A stretch of DNA of 64,000 bases. Source: Arcobacter arenosus. Its GTDB lineage: Bacteria > Campylobacterota > Campylobacteria > Campylobacterales > Arcobacteraceae. Shown here one piece after another: positions 42,589-54,002 of this stretch. The stretch is taken from NCBI RefSeq assembly GCF_005771535.1, contig NZ_VANU01000002.1:62001-126000 (forward strand), read 5' to 3'. Made by a program: the position numbers and the translations under genes. The notes below the pieces were generated by a model. That model did no database searches, was not told the origin of the DNA, and saw nothing but the letters and a program-made list of their open reading frames with translations. Positions within the stretch are counted from its first letter, which is position 1. Each line of letters begins with the position of its first letter.

Positions 42589-43896
42589 ATGACAAGTAAA
42601 GAGTTTTTACATATTATAGAAAAAGAAGCACATCCAGCTGATTACAAAAGATACCTAAAACAATTATCATACAAAAAAATTTCTTCTGATGACAAATTAG
42701 CAGTTTTTGAAGTATCAAATAAGTATGTAGGGGCATGGATTAAAAGCAAATATACACAAATTATTCAACACTGCTTTGAAATATATGATGGGACTAAACC
42801 TGACATTGAAATAAAAATTGCAGGTGAAAAGAAAAGTAAAAAAGAGATTATTTCTGAAAAAGCCAAAAATGAAGCTACCGAAAGTACTATATTAAACCCT
42901 TCATATACTTTTGATTCTTTCGTAGTAGGAAGTTCTAACCAAATGGCATATAATGCCTCTTTAGCAGTTGCACAAAAACCTGGTGTTCAATATAATCCAT
43001 TGTTTATTTATGGTGGAACAGGTCTTGGAAAAACTCACCTTTTACAAGCAATTGGTAATGATGCCATTGAAAAAGGTAAAACAATTATTTACGTGACTAT
43101 TGAACAGTTTATGAATGATTTTACTTTTTCAATTAAAAATAAAAATATGGAGCACTTTAGAAGTAAATATCGAAAATGTGATGTATTACTAATCGATGAT
43201 ATTCAATTTTTATCTGGAAAAGAACAAACTCAAGAGGAGTTTTTTCACACCTTTAATGAATTACACAATGCAAAAAAACAAATTGTTATGACAAGTGATA
43301 GAATACCTTCACAAATTGCAGGACTTGTTGATAGATTAAAATCAAGATTTGAATGGGGTTTAACGGCTGATATTCAATTACCTGGACTTGAAACAAAAAT
43401 TGCTATTATTGAAAAGAAAAGTGAACTTAATGGAATCCATTTAAGTAGAGAGATTATTAACTATATTGCAACAAACCTTGATAACTCTATTAGAGAGATT
43501 GAAGGAGTATTAATTAGAATTAATGCAAGTGCTTCTTTACTAAATCAAGAGATAAATTTGGAGTTAGCTCAAAATTTATTAAAAGAACAAATCAAGGAAA
43601 AAAAGGAAAATATCAAACTTCCTGATATAATTACCCTTGTAGCAAATGAATTAAATATCAAACCAAGTGATATTAAGTCTAAAAAGAGAACTGCAACTGT
43701 AGCAAATGCTAGAAGAGTAGTAATCTATTTAGCAAGAGAATTAACACACAACTCTATGCCTGATATAGCAAAATTTTTAGGAATGAAAGATCATAGTTCT
43801 ATTTCTAAAAATATTCAAAAGACAAATGAGTTAATTGAAACAGATGAAAACTTCAAATTAATCATCCAAAATTTGAAGAATAAAATCATAAATTAA
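42589..43896 (+). CDS. dnaA: Chromosomal replication initiator DnaA
   Basis: An origin-binding AAA+ protein of 435 residues. Domain III has FIYGGTGLGKTHLLQAIGN (Walker A), LLIDDIQFLSGKEQTQEEFFHTFNELH (Walker B) and the sensor 2 region NSIREIEGVLIRI. The C-terminal domain IV carries the DNA-binding signature (ATVANARRVVIYLARELT then MKDHSSISKNIQK). Domain I is short, as in Campylobacterota. DnaA-box clusters lie immediately downstream and about 4.9 kb upstream. Confidence 0.97.
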   Translation: MTSKEFLHIIEKEAHPADYKRYLKQLSYKKISSDDKLAVFEVSNKYVGAWIKSKYTQIIQHCFEIYDGTKPDIEIKIAGEKKSKKEIISEKAKNEATESTILNPSYTFDSFVVGSSNQMAYNASLAVAQKPGVQYNPLFIYGGTGLGKTHLLQAIGNDAIEKGKTIIYVTIEQFMNDFTFSIKNKNMEHFRSKYRKCDVLLIDDIQFLSGKEQTQEEFFHTFNELHNAKKQIVMTSDRIPSQIAGLVDRLKSRFEWGLTADIQLPGLETKIAIIEKKSELNGIHLSREIINYIATNLDNSIREIEGVLIRINASASLLNQEINLELAQNLLKEQIKEKKENIKLPDIITLVANELNIKPSDIKSKKRTATVANARRVVIYLARELTHNSMPDIAKFLGMKDHSSISKNIQKTNELIETDENFKLIIQNLKNKIIN

Positions 43897-43927
43897 GGAG
43901 TGGTAAAAATAAGTTAGACTAGCAAAT

Positions 43928-44015
43928 GTGAAAAGCTGTGAACTTTTAATGATACTTATTCACATACACAAAATGTTGTAGGATAGGGTCTAGGATAAAG
44001 TTTTCATCTTTTCAC
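43928..44015. other. DnaA-box cluster in the dnaA-dnaN gap: candidate oriC
   Basis: In this 167-base gap GTGAA occurs at 43928 and 43938, and TTCAC at 43959 and 44011, giving four DnaA-box cores on both strands. TTATTCACA (43956-43964) is a full box and continues as the 12-mer TTATTCACATAC shared with 37737-37748. The sequence before dnaN is AT-rich (about 44020-44055) and could unwind. In several Campylobacterota the origin lies next to dnaA. Confidence 0.65.
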
Positions 44016-44063
44016 ATGAACTACTATTACCACTAATTAATATAATAAATAGGAGCTGATAAA

Positions 44064-45134
44064 ATGAAATTCATAATAACAAAGAGCATATTTGAGAATA
44101 TAATCTCATCAATGCAACCATTCTTAGAAAAAAAAGATGCGAGTTCAATTACTTCACATATATATTTAGAAGTAAATGATTCTAAACTTATTCTAAAAGC
44201 AACAGATTATGAAATTGGATTAGAATGTAGTATTGATACAATTACTGAATCACTTTACGGAAAAGCAACAGTAAATGGATCTAACCTACTAGGTATAATT
44301 AAAAGATTAAAAGATTCAGATATTATTATAGAAACTGCTGATAATAATCTTGTTATTAAACAAAATAAATCAACATTTAAATTACCTATGTATGATGCAG
44401 ATGAATATCCATCATTAATTTTAAATCAAGATTTAAAAAATTTAGATGTTTCAACTGTTAATTTAATCAACTCTATTAGAAAAATTACACCTGCAATTGA
44501 TAATAACAATCCTAAATTTGAGTTAAATGGTGCATTAATAGATATAAAAAGCTCTAAGATTAATTTTGTATCAACTGATACTAGAAGATTAGCAATTTCA
44601 TTTTTACAAAACATTTCAAATGCTGAAGCTCAATTTATTATTCCTAAAAAAGCAATAATTGAAATTCAAAAACTATTTTTAGATAATGCAACAATCTCTT
44701 ATGATGAAAACAATTTAATTGTTTCAAATACAAATATGAGATTTTTTACAAAACTAATTAATGGTAAATTCCCAGATTATGAAAGAATCATTCCACAAAA
44801 TTTAAAATATAATTTAGAGATTCCAAAAAACATGTTAATTGAATCTATCAAATTAGTTACATCTTTATTTTCAAATATTAAAATCACATTTAAACCTCAA
44901 TCTATAATTTTTGAATCTTTAGATGAAGATACAGAATCAAAAACACAAATTGATATTGATTTAAATATAGACAATGAATTTTATTTAGCAGTTAATGCTA
45001 AATATCTTTTAGACTTTTTAAGTCAAACAAATAAAGAAAATGTAACTATTGGATTTAATGAATCAAATTTACCATTTTATTTAGAAGATGATAAATTCTT
45101 TACAATTGTAATGCCAATTGTTTTAGAAAAATAA
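44064..45134 (+). CDS. dnaN: DNA polymerase III beta sliding clamp
   Basis: A ring clamp of 356 residues with three similar domains. The N-terminus MKFIITKSIFENIISSMQPFL, DTRRLAISFL in the middle and the ending FFTIVMPIVL (the FxxxxMP(M/I)xL terminal motif) identify the beta clamp. AGGAG precedes the start. It follows dnaA across the candidate origin and precedes gyrB by 16 bases. Confidence 0.96.
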   Translation: MKFIITKSIFENIISSMQPFLEKKDASSITSHIYLEVNDSKLILKATDYEIGLECSIDTITESLYGKATVNGSNLLGIIKRLKDSDIIIETADNNLVIKQNKSTFKLPMYDADEYPSLILNQDLKNLDVSTVNLINSIRKITPAIDNNNPKFELNGALIDIKSSKINFVSTDTRRLAISFLQNISNAEAQFIIPKKAIIEIQKLFLDNATISYDENNLIVSNTNMRFFTKLINGKFPDYERIIPQNLKYNLEIPKNMLIESIKLVTSLFSNIKITFKPQSIIFESLDEDTESKTQIDIDLNIDNEFYLAVNAKYLLDFLSQTNKENVTIGFNESNLPFYLEDDKFFTIVMPIVLEK

Positions 45135-45144
45135 GTAAGGATAA

Positions 45145-47472
<2,328 letters not shown>

Positions 47473-47473
47473 T

Positions 47474-47597
47474 CTAAAAGTCATCTTTTAAATAATCTCA
47501 GCGTTGGAGATGAGTTTTTACTCAGTCACCTACTTTTAGTAGGCTCCTTCGCAAAAACTAATCTTTGCCTTGACCTTAAGTAAAATATGACTTTTAG
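47474..47597. repeat. 124-bp imperfect palindrome downstream of gyrB
   Basis: The ends are a perfect 11-bp inverted repeat (CTAAAAGTCAT at 47474-47484, ATGACTTTTAG at 47587-47597). The centre is the perfect hairpin CCTACT-TTT-AGTAGG. Between them the arms match imperfectly along their whole length, for example GATGAGTTTTT against GATTAGTTTTT. The element fills the gap between gyrB and the next gene. It may be a MITE/REP-like repeat or a large terminator RNA. Confidence 0.75.
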
Positions 47598-47606
47598 GAG
47601 TGACGA

Positions 47607-48188
47607 GTGCTTTATTTTTTTTATTTTATTGCTTTTTGTTTGTTTTTTCTTTTAATATTTTTTATATTAGACATAATTATTATTACAAAGGAAAAAACAC
47701 CTTTATTAGGAGCAATAGGTATTATAATTTCAGCATTTATTGCATCTTTTAGTGTTAAAGCATCTATCAATAATACAAATAAAATAGAAAATATAAATAA
47801 AGAACGTAAAATTAAAAGTTTAAGATTACAACTTGCATTAATAGTAACTAAAATAAATGATAATGAAAATGATGTTTTAAGTTTAAATGAAAGAAACACG
47901 AATGATAGTATACAATTAACTTTTTATTTTTATAAAAAACTAACAAAATATTTATCAAATATTGGAGAGTTATTGTTAAAAAATAACTATTCTGAATATA
48001 TTGATGATGAAGAAAACTATCTACTTTTAAGTGATATAATAGGGATTATTCATAATTTAAACTATTATTATGAAATATTAAATGATATAGAGTCTTTTGG
48101 AGATAACAACTTACATACAAATATCACAAAAAAAATAAATGAATTAAAATTAGCCTGTGAAAAGCTTCTTAAAAGTTATAAAAAATAA
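47607..48188 (+). CDS. Membrane protein of unknown function
   Basis: I do not recognise this 193-residue protein. Two transmembrane helices at about 3-26 and 33-52 are followed by a cytoplasmic helical domain rich in Asn/Lys/Leu. The start is GTG at 47607 with AGGAG six bases upstream; that ribosome site touches the right end of the palindrome. It stands alone between gyrB and the ABC-F gene. Confidence 0.65.
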   Translation: MLYFFYFIAFCLFFLLIFFILDIIIITKEKTPLLGAIGIIISAFIASFSVKASINNTNKIENINKERKIKSLRLQLALIVTKINDNENDVLSLNERNTNDSIQLTFYFYKKLTKYLSNIGELLLKNNYSEYIDDEENYLLLSDIIGIIHNLNYYYEILNDIESFGDNNLHTNITKKINELKLACEKLLKSYKK

Positions 48189-48251
48189 GATAAAGAAAAA
48201 ATGATTTAAGGGTATAAATTAAATTTTATAAATATATAACCAACAATTCCC

Positions 48252-48257
48252 TATAAT
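48252..48257 (+). promoter_or_regulatory. -10-like TATAAT before the ABC-F gene
   Basis: TATAAT occurs 37 bases before the ATG at 48294, in a 105-base gap. It is the best promoter candidate there; a -35 box is not clear. Confidence 0.4.
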
Positions 48258-48293
48258 CCGAAATTCAAAACAAAACCATCCAAAGAAGATTAC

Positions 48294-50033
48294 ATGATAG
48301 AACTAATTAATATTTCAAAAAGCTACCCAACAAATGATTTGTATAGTGATTTAAACCTAAGACTAAATGCTGGTGATAAAGTAGGTCTTGTAGGTAGAAA
48401 TGGTACTGGAAAGTCTACACTTTTTAAACTTATTTTAGGGGAAGAGCCACAAGATAGTGGTGATATCAATTTTCCAAAGGGTTATAAAATTGGTGCTTTA
48501 AAGCAGTATTTTAATTTTACTGAAAAAACTTTAGTAGATGAAACAGCCTTAGCTTTAAGTGAAGAGGATAAATACAATATTTATAAAGCTGAGAAGATAC
48601 TATTTGGACTTGGATTTACAGAAGAGGATTTAACAAAAGACCCTAAATCATTTTCTGGTGGTTATCAAATTAGAATTAATCTTGCAAAACTATTACTAAC
48701 TGAACCAAATATGTTATTACTAGATGAGCCTACAAACTACTTAGATATTCTTTCTATTAGATGGTTAAAAGCGTTTTTAAAATCTTTTCAAGGTGAAGTT
48801 ATACTTATCACCCACGATAGAGAGTTTATGGATTCAGTTTGTACTCATACACTTGGAATTATTAGAAGAAGTGCTTTTATGATTCAAGGTGGAACTAGAA
48901 AATTTTATGAACAATTAATGGCAAATGAAGAACACCATGAAAAACAAAAAATTGCTCAAGAGAAAAAAATCAAAGATTTAGAAGAGTTTATTGCAAAAAA
49001 TAAAGCAAGGGCAGCAACTGCTACATTAGCTCAATCAAAGGTTAAAATCTTAGAAAAAATGGAGATTTTAGAGGACTTAGATTTTGCTTCAAATTTAGAT
49101 TTTGATTTCAATTACAAAGAAACAGCGGCAAAATTTTTAGTTGAAGTAAAAGACTTAAGTTTTGGATATGAAAAAGATAAAATTCTTTTTGAAAATATCA
49201 CTTTTGCACTTTCAAAGGGTGAAACAGTAGGAATCATAGGTAAAAATGGTAAAGGTAAATCAACTCTTTTAAATACTATTGCAGGTGAATTACAACAATT
49301 AACAGGAACAGTTGATTTCCATCCATCTTGTACTTTTGGTCACTTTGGACAAACAAATATTTCACATCTAAATCAAGATAACACAGTTATGGATGAGATT
49401 TATAGTGTAAACAATAAACTTGGTGAGCCAGTTGTTAGAGCTATTTGTGGACTGATGATGTTTAGTGGTGATAATGCTAAGAAAAAAATCTCACTTCTAT
49501 CTGGGGGTGAAAAATCTAGAGTTATGCTTGGAAAAATTATTGCACAAGATGTAAACTTATTATTTCTAGATGAGCCTACAAACCACTTAGATATTGATTC
49601 TATTGATGCACTTACAAATGCAATTAAAGCTTTCCCTGGCTCTTGTATTATTGTAACTCACTCAGAAGAATTATTAAGAGCTACATGTGATAGATTGATT
49701 GTATTTACAAACAATGGAGCAGATTATTTCAATGGAACTTATGATGAATTCTTAGAAAAAATTGGTTGGGATGAAGGTGAGGATGTTGAAGAGAAGAAAA
49801 AACCTACTAAACCAAAAAGAAACAAAAAAGAGATTAGAAAATTAAGATCAATCATCGTTGCAGAAAAATCGAAAGCTACATCTCCTATTAAAAAAGAGAT
49901 TGAATCATTAGAAGCAATTATTCCAACATTAAATGGAAATGATAAGGCTAAAAAAGAATCTGAATTATTAGATTTACAAATAAAGCTTGAAGAGCTTAAT
50001 GATGAATATCAAAAAAAGCTAGACGAAGTTTAA
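48294..50033 (+). CDS. ABC-F family ATPase (ribosome-associated type)
   Basis: A soluble 579-residue protein with two ATPase domains and no membrane part. Domain 1: VGRNGTGKST, FSGGYQIRINLAKLLL, MLLLDEPTNYLD. Domain 2: IGKNGKGKST, LSGGEKSRVMLGKII, LLFLDEPTNHLD. An inter-domain linker rich in Lys/Glu (about 205-265) and a C-terminal coiled coil (KRNKKEIRKLRSIIV onward) are typical of ABC-F proteins that act on translating ribosomes. The Uup/YbiT-like subgroup is likely, but the exact one is unclear. Confidence 0.9.
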   Translation: MIELINISKSYPTNDLYSDLNLRLNAGDKVGLVGRNGTGKSTLFKLILGEEPQDSGDINFPKGYKIGALKQYFNFTEKTLVDETALALSEEDKYNIYKAEKILFGLGFTEEDLTKDPKSFSGGYQIRINLAKLLLTEPNMLLLDEPTNYLDILSIRWLKAFLKSFQGEVILITHDREFMDSVCTHTLGIIRRSAFMIQGGTRKFYEQLMANEEHHEKQKIAQEKKIKDLEEFIAKNKARAATATLAQSKVKILEKMEILEDLDFASNLDFDFNYKETAAKFLVEVKDLSFGYEKDKILFENITFALSKGETVGIIGKNGKGKSTLLNTIAGELQQLTGTVDFHPSCTFGHFGQTNISHLNQDNTVMDEIYSVNNKLGEPVVRAICGLMMFSGDNAKKKISLLSGGEKSRVMLGKIIAQDVNLLFLDEPTNHLDIDSIDALTNAIKAFPGSCIIVTHSEELLRATCDRLIVFTNNGADYFNGTYDEFLEKIGWDEGEDVEEKKKPTKPKRNKKEIRKLRSIIVAEKSKATSPIKKEIESLEAIIPTLNGNDKAKKESELLDLQIKLEELNDEYQKKLDEV

Positions 50034-50051
50034 TATAATTTAAAAAATTAT
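50033..50051 (+). terminator. AT hairpin with T-rich tail after the ABC-F gene
   Basis: TATAATTT (50033-50040) and AAATTATA (50044-50051) are perfect arms around AAA, followed by a T-rich stretch. The arms begin at the last base of the stop codon. All stem pairs are A-T, so strength is uncertain. Confidence 0.4.
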
Positions 50052-50114
50052 AAATTTATTTATTTTTCCAAACTATGATATAATTTATTTTTTTATACAA
50101 AAAAAGGATATGCC

Positions 50115-50978
50115 ATGAAATTTACTAAATTATTTTTCCTTTTATTTTTTTCAATAAATATTTTATTTGCTTCAAATAAAAATATTCCAGCAATAGTCTC
50201 TTTAGATTGGTTAAAAACAAATTTTGATGATCCAAATTTAGTGATTATTGATTTAAGAACAAGTGAAGATTATAAAGAACTTCATATAAAAAATGCAGTT
50301 AATGTTCCAGGATTAAAATCTTTATTTGATGATAAATTTTTTATGCCAAAATTGGACTTTCTAAAAGATTTATTTAGTAATGCAGGAATTGATAGCAATA
50401 GTAAAGTTGTTGCTTATGATAATGGAGATTTTATTTGGGCGGCTAGATTTTATTGGATTTTAGAGACTTTTGGACATAAAGAAGTAGGTATTTTTAAATA
50501 TGGGTTTACAAAAGATACAAAGCTTGATATTCCAACTTCAAATAAAATAGTAAAACCTAATAGAAAAGAGTTTGTTCCAAGGATTGATAATAGTAAAATT
50601 GAAACAAAACTTGGAACATTGATGTCTATTGGAAATAAAACTATTATTGATGGAAGAAAAGAGTCTCATTATCAAGGAAAAGAATCAACAGCTAAGAGAT
50701 TTGGACATATTCCAAGTGCCCAAAATTATGCTTGTACACAAAATTATCAAGTTACTCAAAATGGAAATGTAATGAAAGATATTTCGCAATTAAAAGAGGT
50801 ATATAAAAATATTCCAAAAGATAAAGAGATTATTTTATATTGTGATGGTGGAGCTGAAGCTGCATTAAACTTTATAGTTTTAGAAGAGTTGGGATATAAA
50901 GTTTCTGTTTATGATGGCTCATGGACAGAGTGGGGAAATGATTCAGAAGTACCAATACAAAACCCATCTAAAGAATGA
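50115..50978 (+). CDS. Secreted two-domain rhodanese (thiosulfate sulfurtransferase-like)
   Basis: A 287-residue protein with a signal peptide (MKFTKLFFLLFFSINILFAS). It has two rhodanese domains: the N-terminal one (VIIDLRTSEDYKELHIKNAVNVPG) has no active-site cysteine, and the C-terminal one carries the catalytic C243 in the loop CDGGAEA. This is the usual layout of TST/SseA-type enzymes, here periplasmic. The following kinase gene starts one base after the stop, so the two are coupled and the rhodanese may be linked to sulfur sensing (inference). Confidence 0.88.
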   Translation: MKFTKLFFLLFFSINILFASNKNIPAIVSLDWLKTNFDDPNLVIIDLRTSEDYKELHIKNAVNVPGLKSLFDDKFFMPKLDFLKDLFSNAGIDSNSKVVAYDNGDFIWAARFYWILETFGHKEVGIFKYGFTKDTKLDIPTSNKIVKPNRKEFVPRIDNSKIETKLGTLMSIGNKTIIDGRKESHYQGKESTAKRFGHIPSAQNYACTQNYQVTQNGNVMKDISQLKEVYKNIPKDKEIILYCDGGAEAALNFIVLEELGYKVSVYDGSWTEWGNDSEVPIQNPSKE

Positions 50979-50979
50979 G

Positions 50980-52797
50980 ATGAAATCTTTACCAACCTAT
51001 AATGGTTCCATAAAAAAAAGATTAATTTTTATTATAATGTCAGTTACATTGTTAACTGCATTAATAGGTTATGGAAGTTTTGTATATTGGTATATGCAAA
51101 ATCAATATGAACAAAAAATTGAACTTTCTAAAACAGTTAGTTTAATTTTGGCTCAAGATTTTGCTAAATTGATTTTATTAAATGATGTATCGGCAGCTGC
51201 TGATATTAGTGACTCTTTAAAATCTTTCTCTACTTTAGAATCTATGGTTTTATATAAATTAGATAAGAAACCAATCCTTCAATATAGTAAAGATGGCAAA
51301 AGTTTAAATCCTGAATCTTTACCAGAAATAGTATTGGATAAACTATTTTTAGATGGAAATATATTGAAACTTTATAGTGCTACAATGTATAAAAATAGTA
51401 AGTTAGGTACAGTTAAATACGAATTTCAAGTACAAACTCTCTTTGATGTTATCAAAAAAAATCTTTCTGTTGTAATAATTATTTTGTCATTGATGTTTTT
51501 AATTTCATACTTTCTTACACTCTATTTTGCTAAAAAATTCACTAATCCAATTTTAAACCTTGTTAAATTTTTAGAAAAAATTGAATTAAAAAATAGTTAT
51601 AAAAAAAGAATTCAAACAAAAGAAAAAAATGAGTATGGAATTTTATATGAAGAAGTAAATCAAATGCTTCAAAGAATAGAAGACTCCCATAACGTTTTAA
51701 AAATTGCAGCAGTTACTTTTGAAACCCAAAATGGAATTACAATTACCGATAAAAATCAGAAAATTCTTTTAGTAAATAAAGCTTTTACTAAAATCACAGG
51801 GTATGAAGCTTCTGAAGTAAAAGGTCTAAGCCCTAAGATTTTACAATCTGGTTTGCATGATAAAAACTTTTATGATGAGATGAAAAAATCATTAAAAGAG
51901 AAAAATATTTGGGTAGGAGAAATTACTAATAAGCATAAGGATGGAACTATTGTTAATGAGCATTTAACAATTCAGTCTATTTTAGATAATAAAGGTGAAG
52001 TTATTTATTATGTTGCCTCATTTTTAGATATAACATTACAAAAAGAGATGGAGTTTAAACTAAAAGAAAAAGAGAGTCAACTAATTCAAAAATCTAAAAT
52101 GGCAGCAATGGGAGAGATGTTAGAAAATATTGCTCACCAGTGGAGACAACCTCTTTCAGTTATTTCAGCAGCAGCTTCTGGAGTACTACTAAAAAAATCA
52201 TTAGAGTTAGAAATAGATGAAAAAGAACATATTGAAAGTTTAGAGAAAATTACAAATACAGTTCAATATATGTCAAATACAATTAATGATTTTAGAGACT
52301 TTTTCAAGAATGATAAATATGTAACTTTTTTTAATTTAAAAAATAGTTATGAAAGGGTTTTAGGATTGATTGGTTCAAAATTAAAATCTATAGATATTGA
52401 ATTAATTGAAAATCTAAATGATGTAAATATATCTGGAATAGAAAATGAGTTTATTCAAGTTTTAATGAATATTATTTCAAATGCAAAAGATGCTTTAAAT
52501 GAATGTGAAAATAGAAAATTACTTTTTGTTGATATATTTAAAGAGTCTAGCAATGCTGTAATTATAATAAAAGATAATGCAGGTGGAATACCAAAAGAAT
52601 TAATTGATAAAGTATTTGAGCCTTATTTTACTACAAAAGGGAATGAAGGTACTGGGATAGGACTTCATATGTCAAAAGATATAATTGATAATCATATGAA
52701 TGGTAATTTAAGTGTAGAAAATGAAAAATATACTTTTGAAGGTACAGAGTATATAGGTGCGAAATTTATTATAAAATTACCAATTTCCAAAAAATGA
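50980..52797 (+). CDS. PAS-domain sensor histidine kinase, no adjacent regulator
   Basis: A 605-residue membrane kinase. Transmembrane helices at about 12-35 and 161-182 enclose a periplasmic domain, followed by HAMP (about 185-235), PAS with PAC (about 240-355: TITDKNQKILLVNKAFTKITGYEA), the H-box AMGEMLENIAHQWRQPLSV and the ATPase (DNAGGIPKELIDKVFEPYFTTKGNEGTGIGLHMSK). I start at ATG 50980; the frame is open into the rhodanese gene but without a ribosome site. No response regulator gene is nearby. Confidence 0.88.
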   Translation: MKSLPTYNGSIKKRLIFIIMSVTLLTALIGYGSFVYWYMQNQYEQKIELSKTVSLILAQDFAKLILLNDVSAAADISDSLKSFSTLESMVLYKLDKKPILQYSKDGKSLNPESLPEIVLDKLFLDGNILKLYSATMYKNSKLGTVKYEFQVQTLFDVIKKNLSVVIIILSLMFLISYFLTLYFAKKFTNPILNLVKFLEKIELKNSYKKRIQTKEKNEYGILYEEVNQMLQRIEDSHNVLKIAAVTFETQNGITITDKNQKILLVNKAFTKITGYEASEVKGLSPKILQSGLHDKNFYDEMKKSLKEKNIWVGEITNKHKDGTIVNEHLTIQSILDNKGEVIYYVASFLDITLQKEMEFKLKEKESQLIQKSKMAAMGEMLENIAHQWRQPLSVISAAASGVLLKKSLELEIDEKEHIESLEKITNTVQYMSNTINDFRDFFKNDKYVTFFNLKNSYERVLGLIGSKLKSIDIELIENLNDVNISGIENEFIQVLMNIISNAKDALNECENRKLLFVDIFKESSNAVIIIKDNAGGIPKELIDKVFEPYFTTKGNEGTGIGLHMSKDIIDNHMNGNLSVENEKYTFEGTEYIGAKFIIKLPISKK

Positions 52798-52894
52798 GTT
52801 ATTAAAAAATAAAAATCATTACATATTGCCATTAAATTAAGCCAAACAATTTTTTTATTCTATACTTTCAATATAAAGCAATAAAGGCAATAAA

Positions 52895-53287
52895 TTGAAA
52901 ATATGTGGAATAGAATTAAAATCAAATATAGCATCATTAGTTGTTATAAATGATGGTGAATATATTGATTTAAAAATAAAAAAAATCATTTTGGAAAATG
53001 ATGAAAACCAAGATGATATAAGAAAATTTTGTAATGAGTTTTTACTTTTTTTAGAACAAAATTTCATAGATAAGGTTGTTATTAAAAAAAGAGCAAAAAA
53101 AGGAAATTTTGCAGGTGGACCAGTTACATTTAAAATGGAGGGTTTAATTCAATTAAACCCTTTATGTGAAGTTGAACTTATATCTGCTCAAACTATCTCT
53201 TCCTTTGAAAAAAAGAATACTATTGAGAAACCAAGTGAATTAAAAAAATACCAAGAGCAGGCTTTTTTAGCTGCTCTTGCTTCTTAA
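52895..53287 (+). CDS. DUF3010 family protein
   Basis: A 130-residue cytoplasmic protein beginning MKICGIELKSNIASLVVI, with KKRAKKGNFAGGPVTFKMEGLIQL and KKYQEQAFLAALAS, features of DUF3010. Members have a RuvC/RNase H-like look at the N-terminus, but no function is established. The start is TTG at 52895, with AAGG about eight bases upstream. It is convergent with lrgB, one base apart. Confidence 0.82.
   Translation: MKICGIELKSNIASLVVINDGEYIDLKIKKIILENDENQDDIRKFCNEFLLFLEQNFIDKVVIKKRAKKGNFAGGPVTFKMEGLIQLNPLCEVELISAQTISSFEKKNTIEKPSELKKYQEQAFLAALAS
53252..53279. terminator. Hairpin inside the end of the DUF3010 gene, between convergent genes
   Basis: CAAGAGCAG (53252-53260) and CTGCTCTTG (53271-53279) are perfect 9-bp arms around a 10-base loop. 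The arms lie in the last codons of the plus-strand gene and just beyond the lrgB stop on the minus strand. Bidirectional termination is plausible. Confidence 0.5.
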
Positions 53288-53288
53288 T

Positions 53289-54002
53289 TTATTTTATAAA
53301 TTGAATTACTAATGGAAGTAAAATAGCTGTAAAGACCCCACAAAGTCCCATAGCAAGTGCTGAAAAGGCAGCTGCCTTTTCTCCCATTTCAACAGCCCTT
53401 GCAGTTCCAATTCCATGGGAAATAAGACCAAGTGCAAAACCCTTTGAGGTATCATGCTTAATCTTTATAGCTTTAAATATAAGATTTCCTAAAAGTGCTC
53501 CAATGATTCCTGTTATTATTACAAACCCTACTGCAAGGGAAGGTATAGCTCCAATTTGTTCAGAAGTGATAATCGCAATTGGTGCAGTGATTGATTTAGT
53601 TGCCATTGATAAAATAGTTGCCATATTTGCATCAAGTAAATAAAGAAGTCCTAGAGCAATTATAATTGAAAAAGAGCCTGCTATGAATAAAGTTAGCACA
53701 ATAGGTATAAAAAGGCTTTTTATATGCTTTAAATTGTTGTATAAAGGCAATGCTAATGCAACAGTTGCAGGTCCTAAGAAAAAATGTATTATTTCAACAC
53801 CTTTAAAATACTCTTCATAAGATTTTCCACTTATTATTAAAGTACTCATAATAATTGCATAGGCTATTACTATTGGTTGAAGTAAAGTATGTTTATTAAA
53901 TTTTTCATAAATGATTATTCCAACTTTATAAGCACCCAATGTTAATATAAGCCATAAAAGTGGAGTTGTTGTTATATATTCATTTAAAGCTTCAAAATTC
54001 AT
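53289..54002 (-). CDS. lrgB: LrgB-family membrane protein
   Basis: A 237-residue inner-membrane protein with about eight helices. GGATVAL-like VEIIHFFLGPATVALALPLY, ATKSITAPIAI and GLISHGIGTARAVEMGEKAAAFSALAMGLCGVFTAILLP are LrgB/YohK signatures. With LrgA it forms the antiholin-like or pyruvate/small-molecule transport pair described in Gram-positives and E. coli (CidB/YohK). It overlaps lrgA by 4 bases. Confidence 0.9.
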   Translation of the reverse strand: MNFEALNEYITTTPLLWLILTLGAYKVGIIIYEKFNKHTLLQPIVIAYAIIMSTLIISGKSYEEYFKGVEIIHFFLGPATVALALPLYNNLKHIKSLFIPIVLTLFIAGSFSIIIALGLLYLLDANMATILSMATKSITAPIAIITSEQIGAIPSLAVGFVIITGIIGALLGNLIFKAIKIKHDTSKGFALGLISHGIGTARAVEMGEKAAAFSALAMGLCGVFTAILLPLVIQFIK

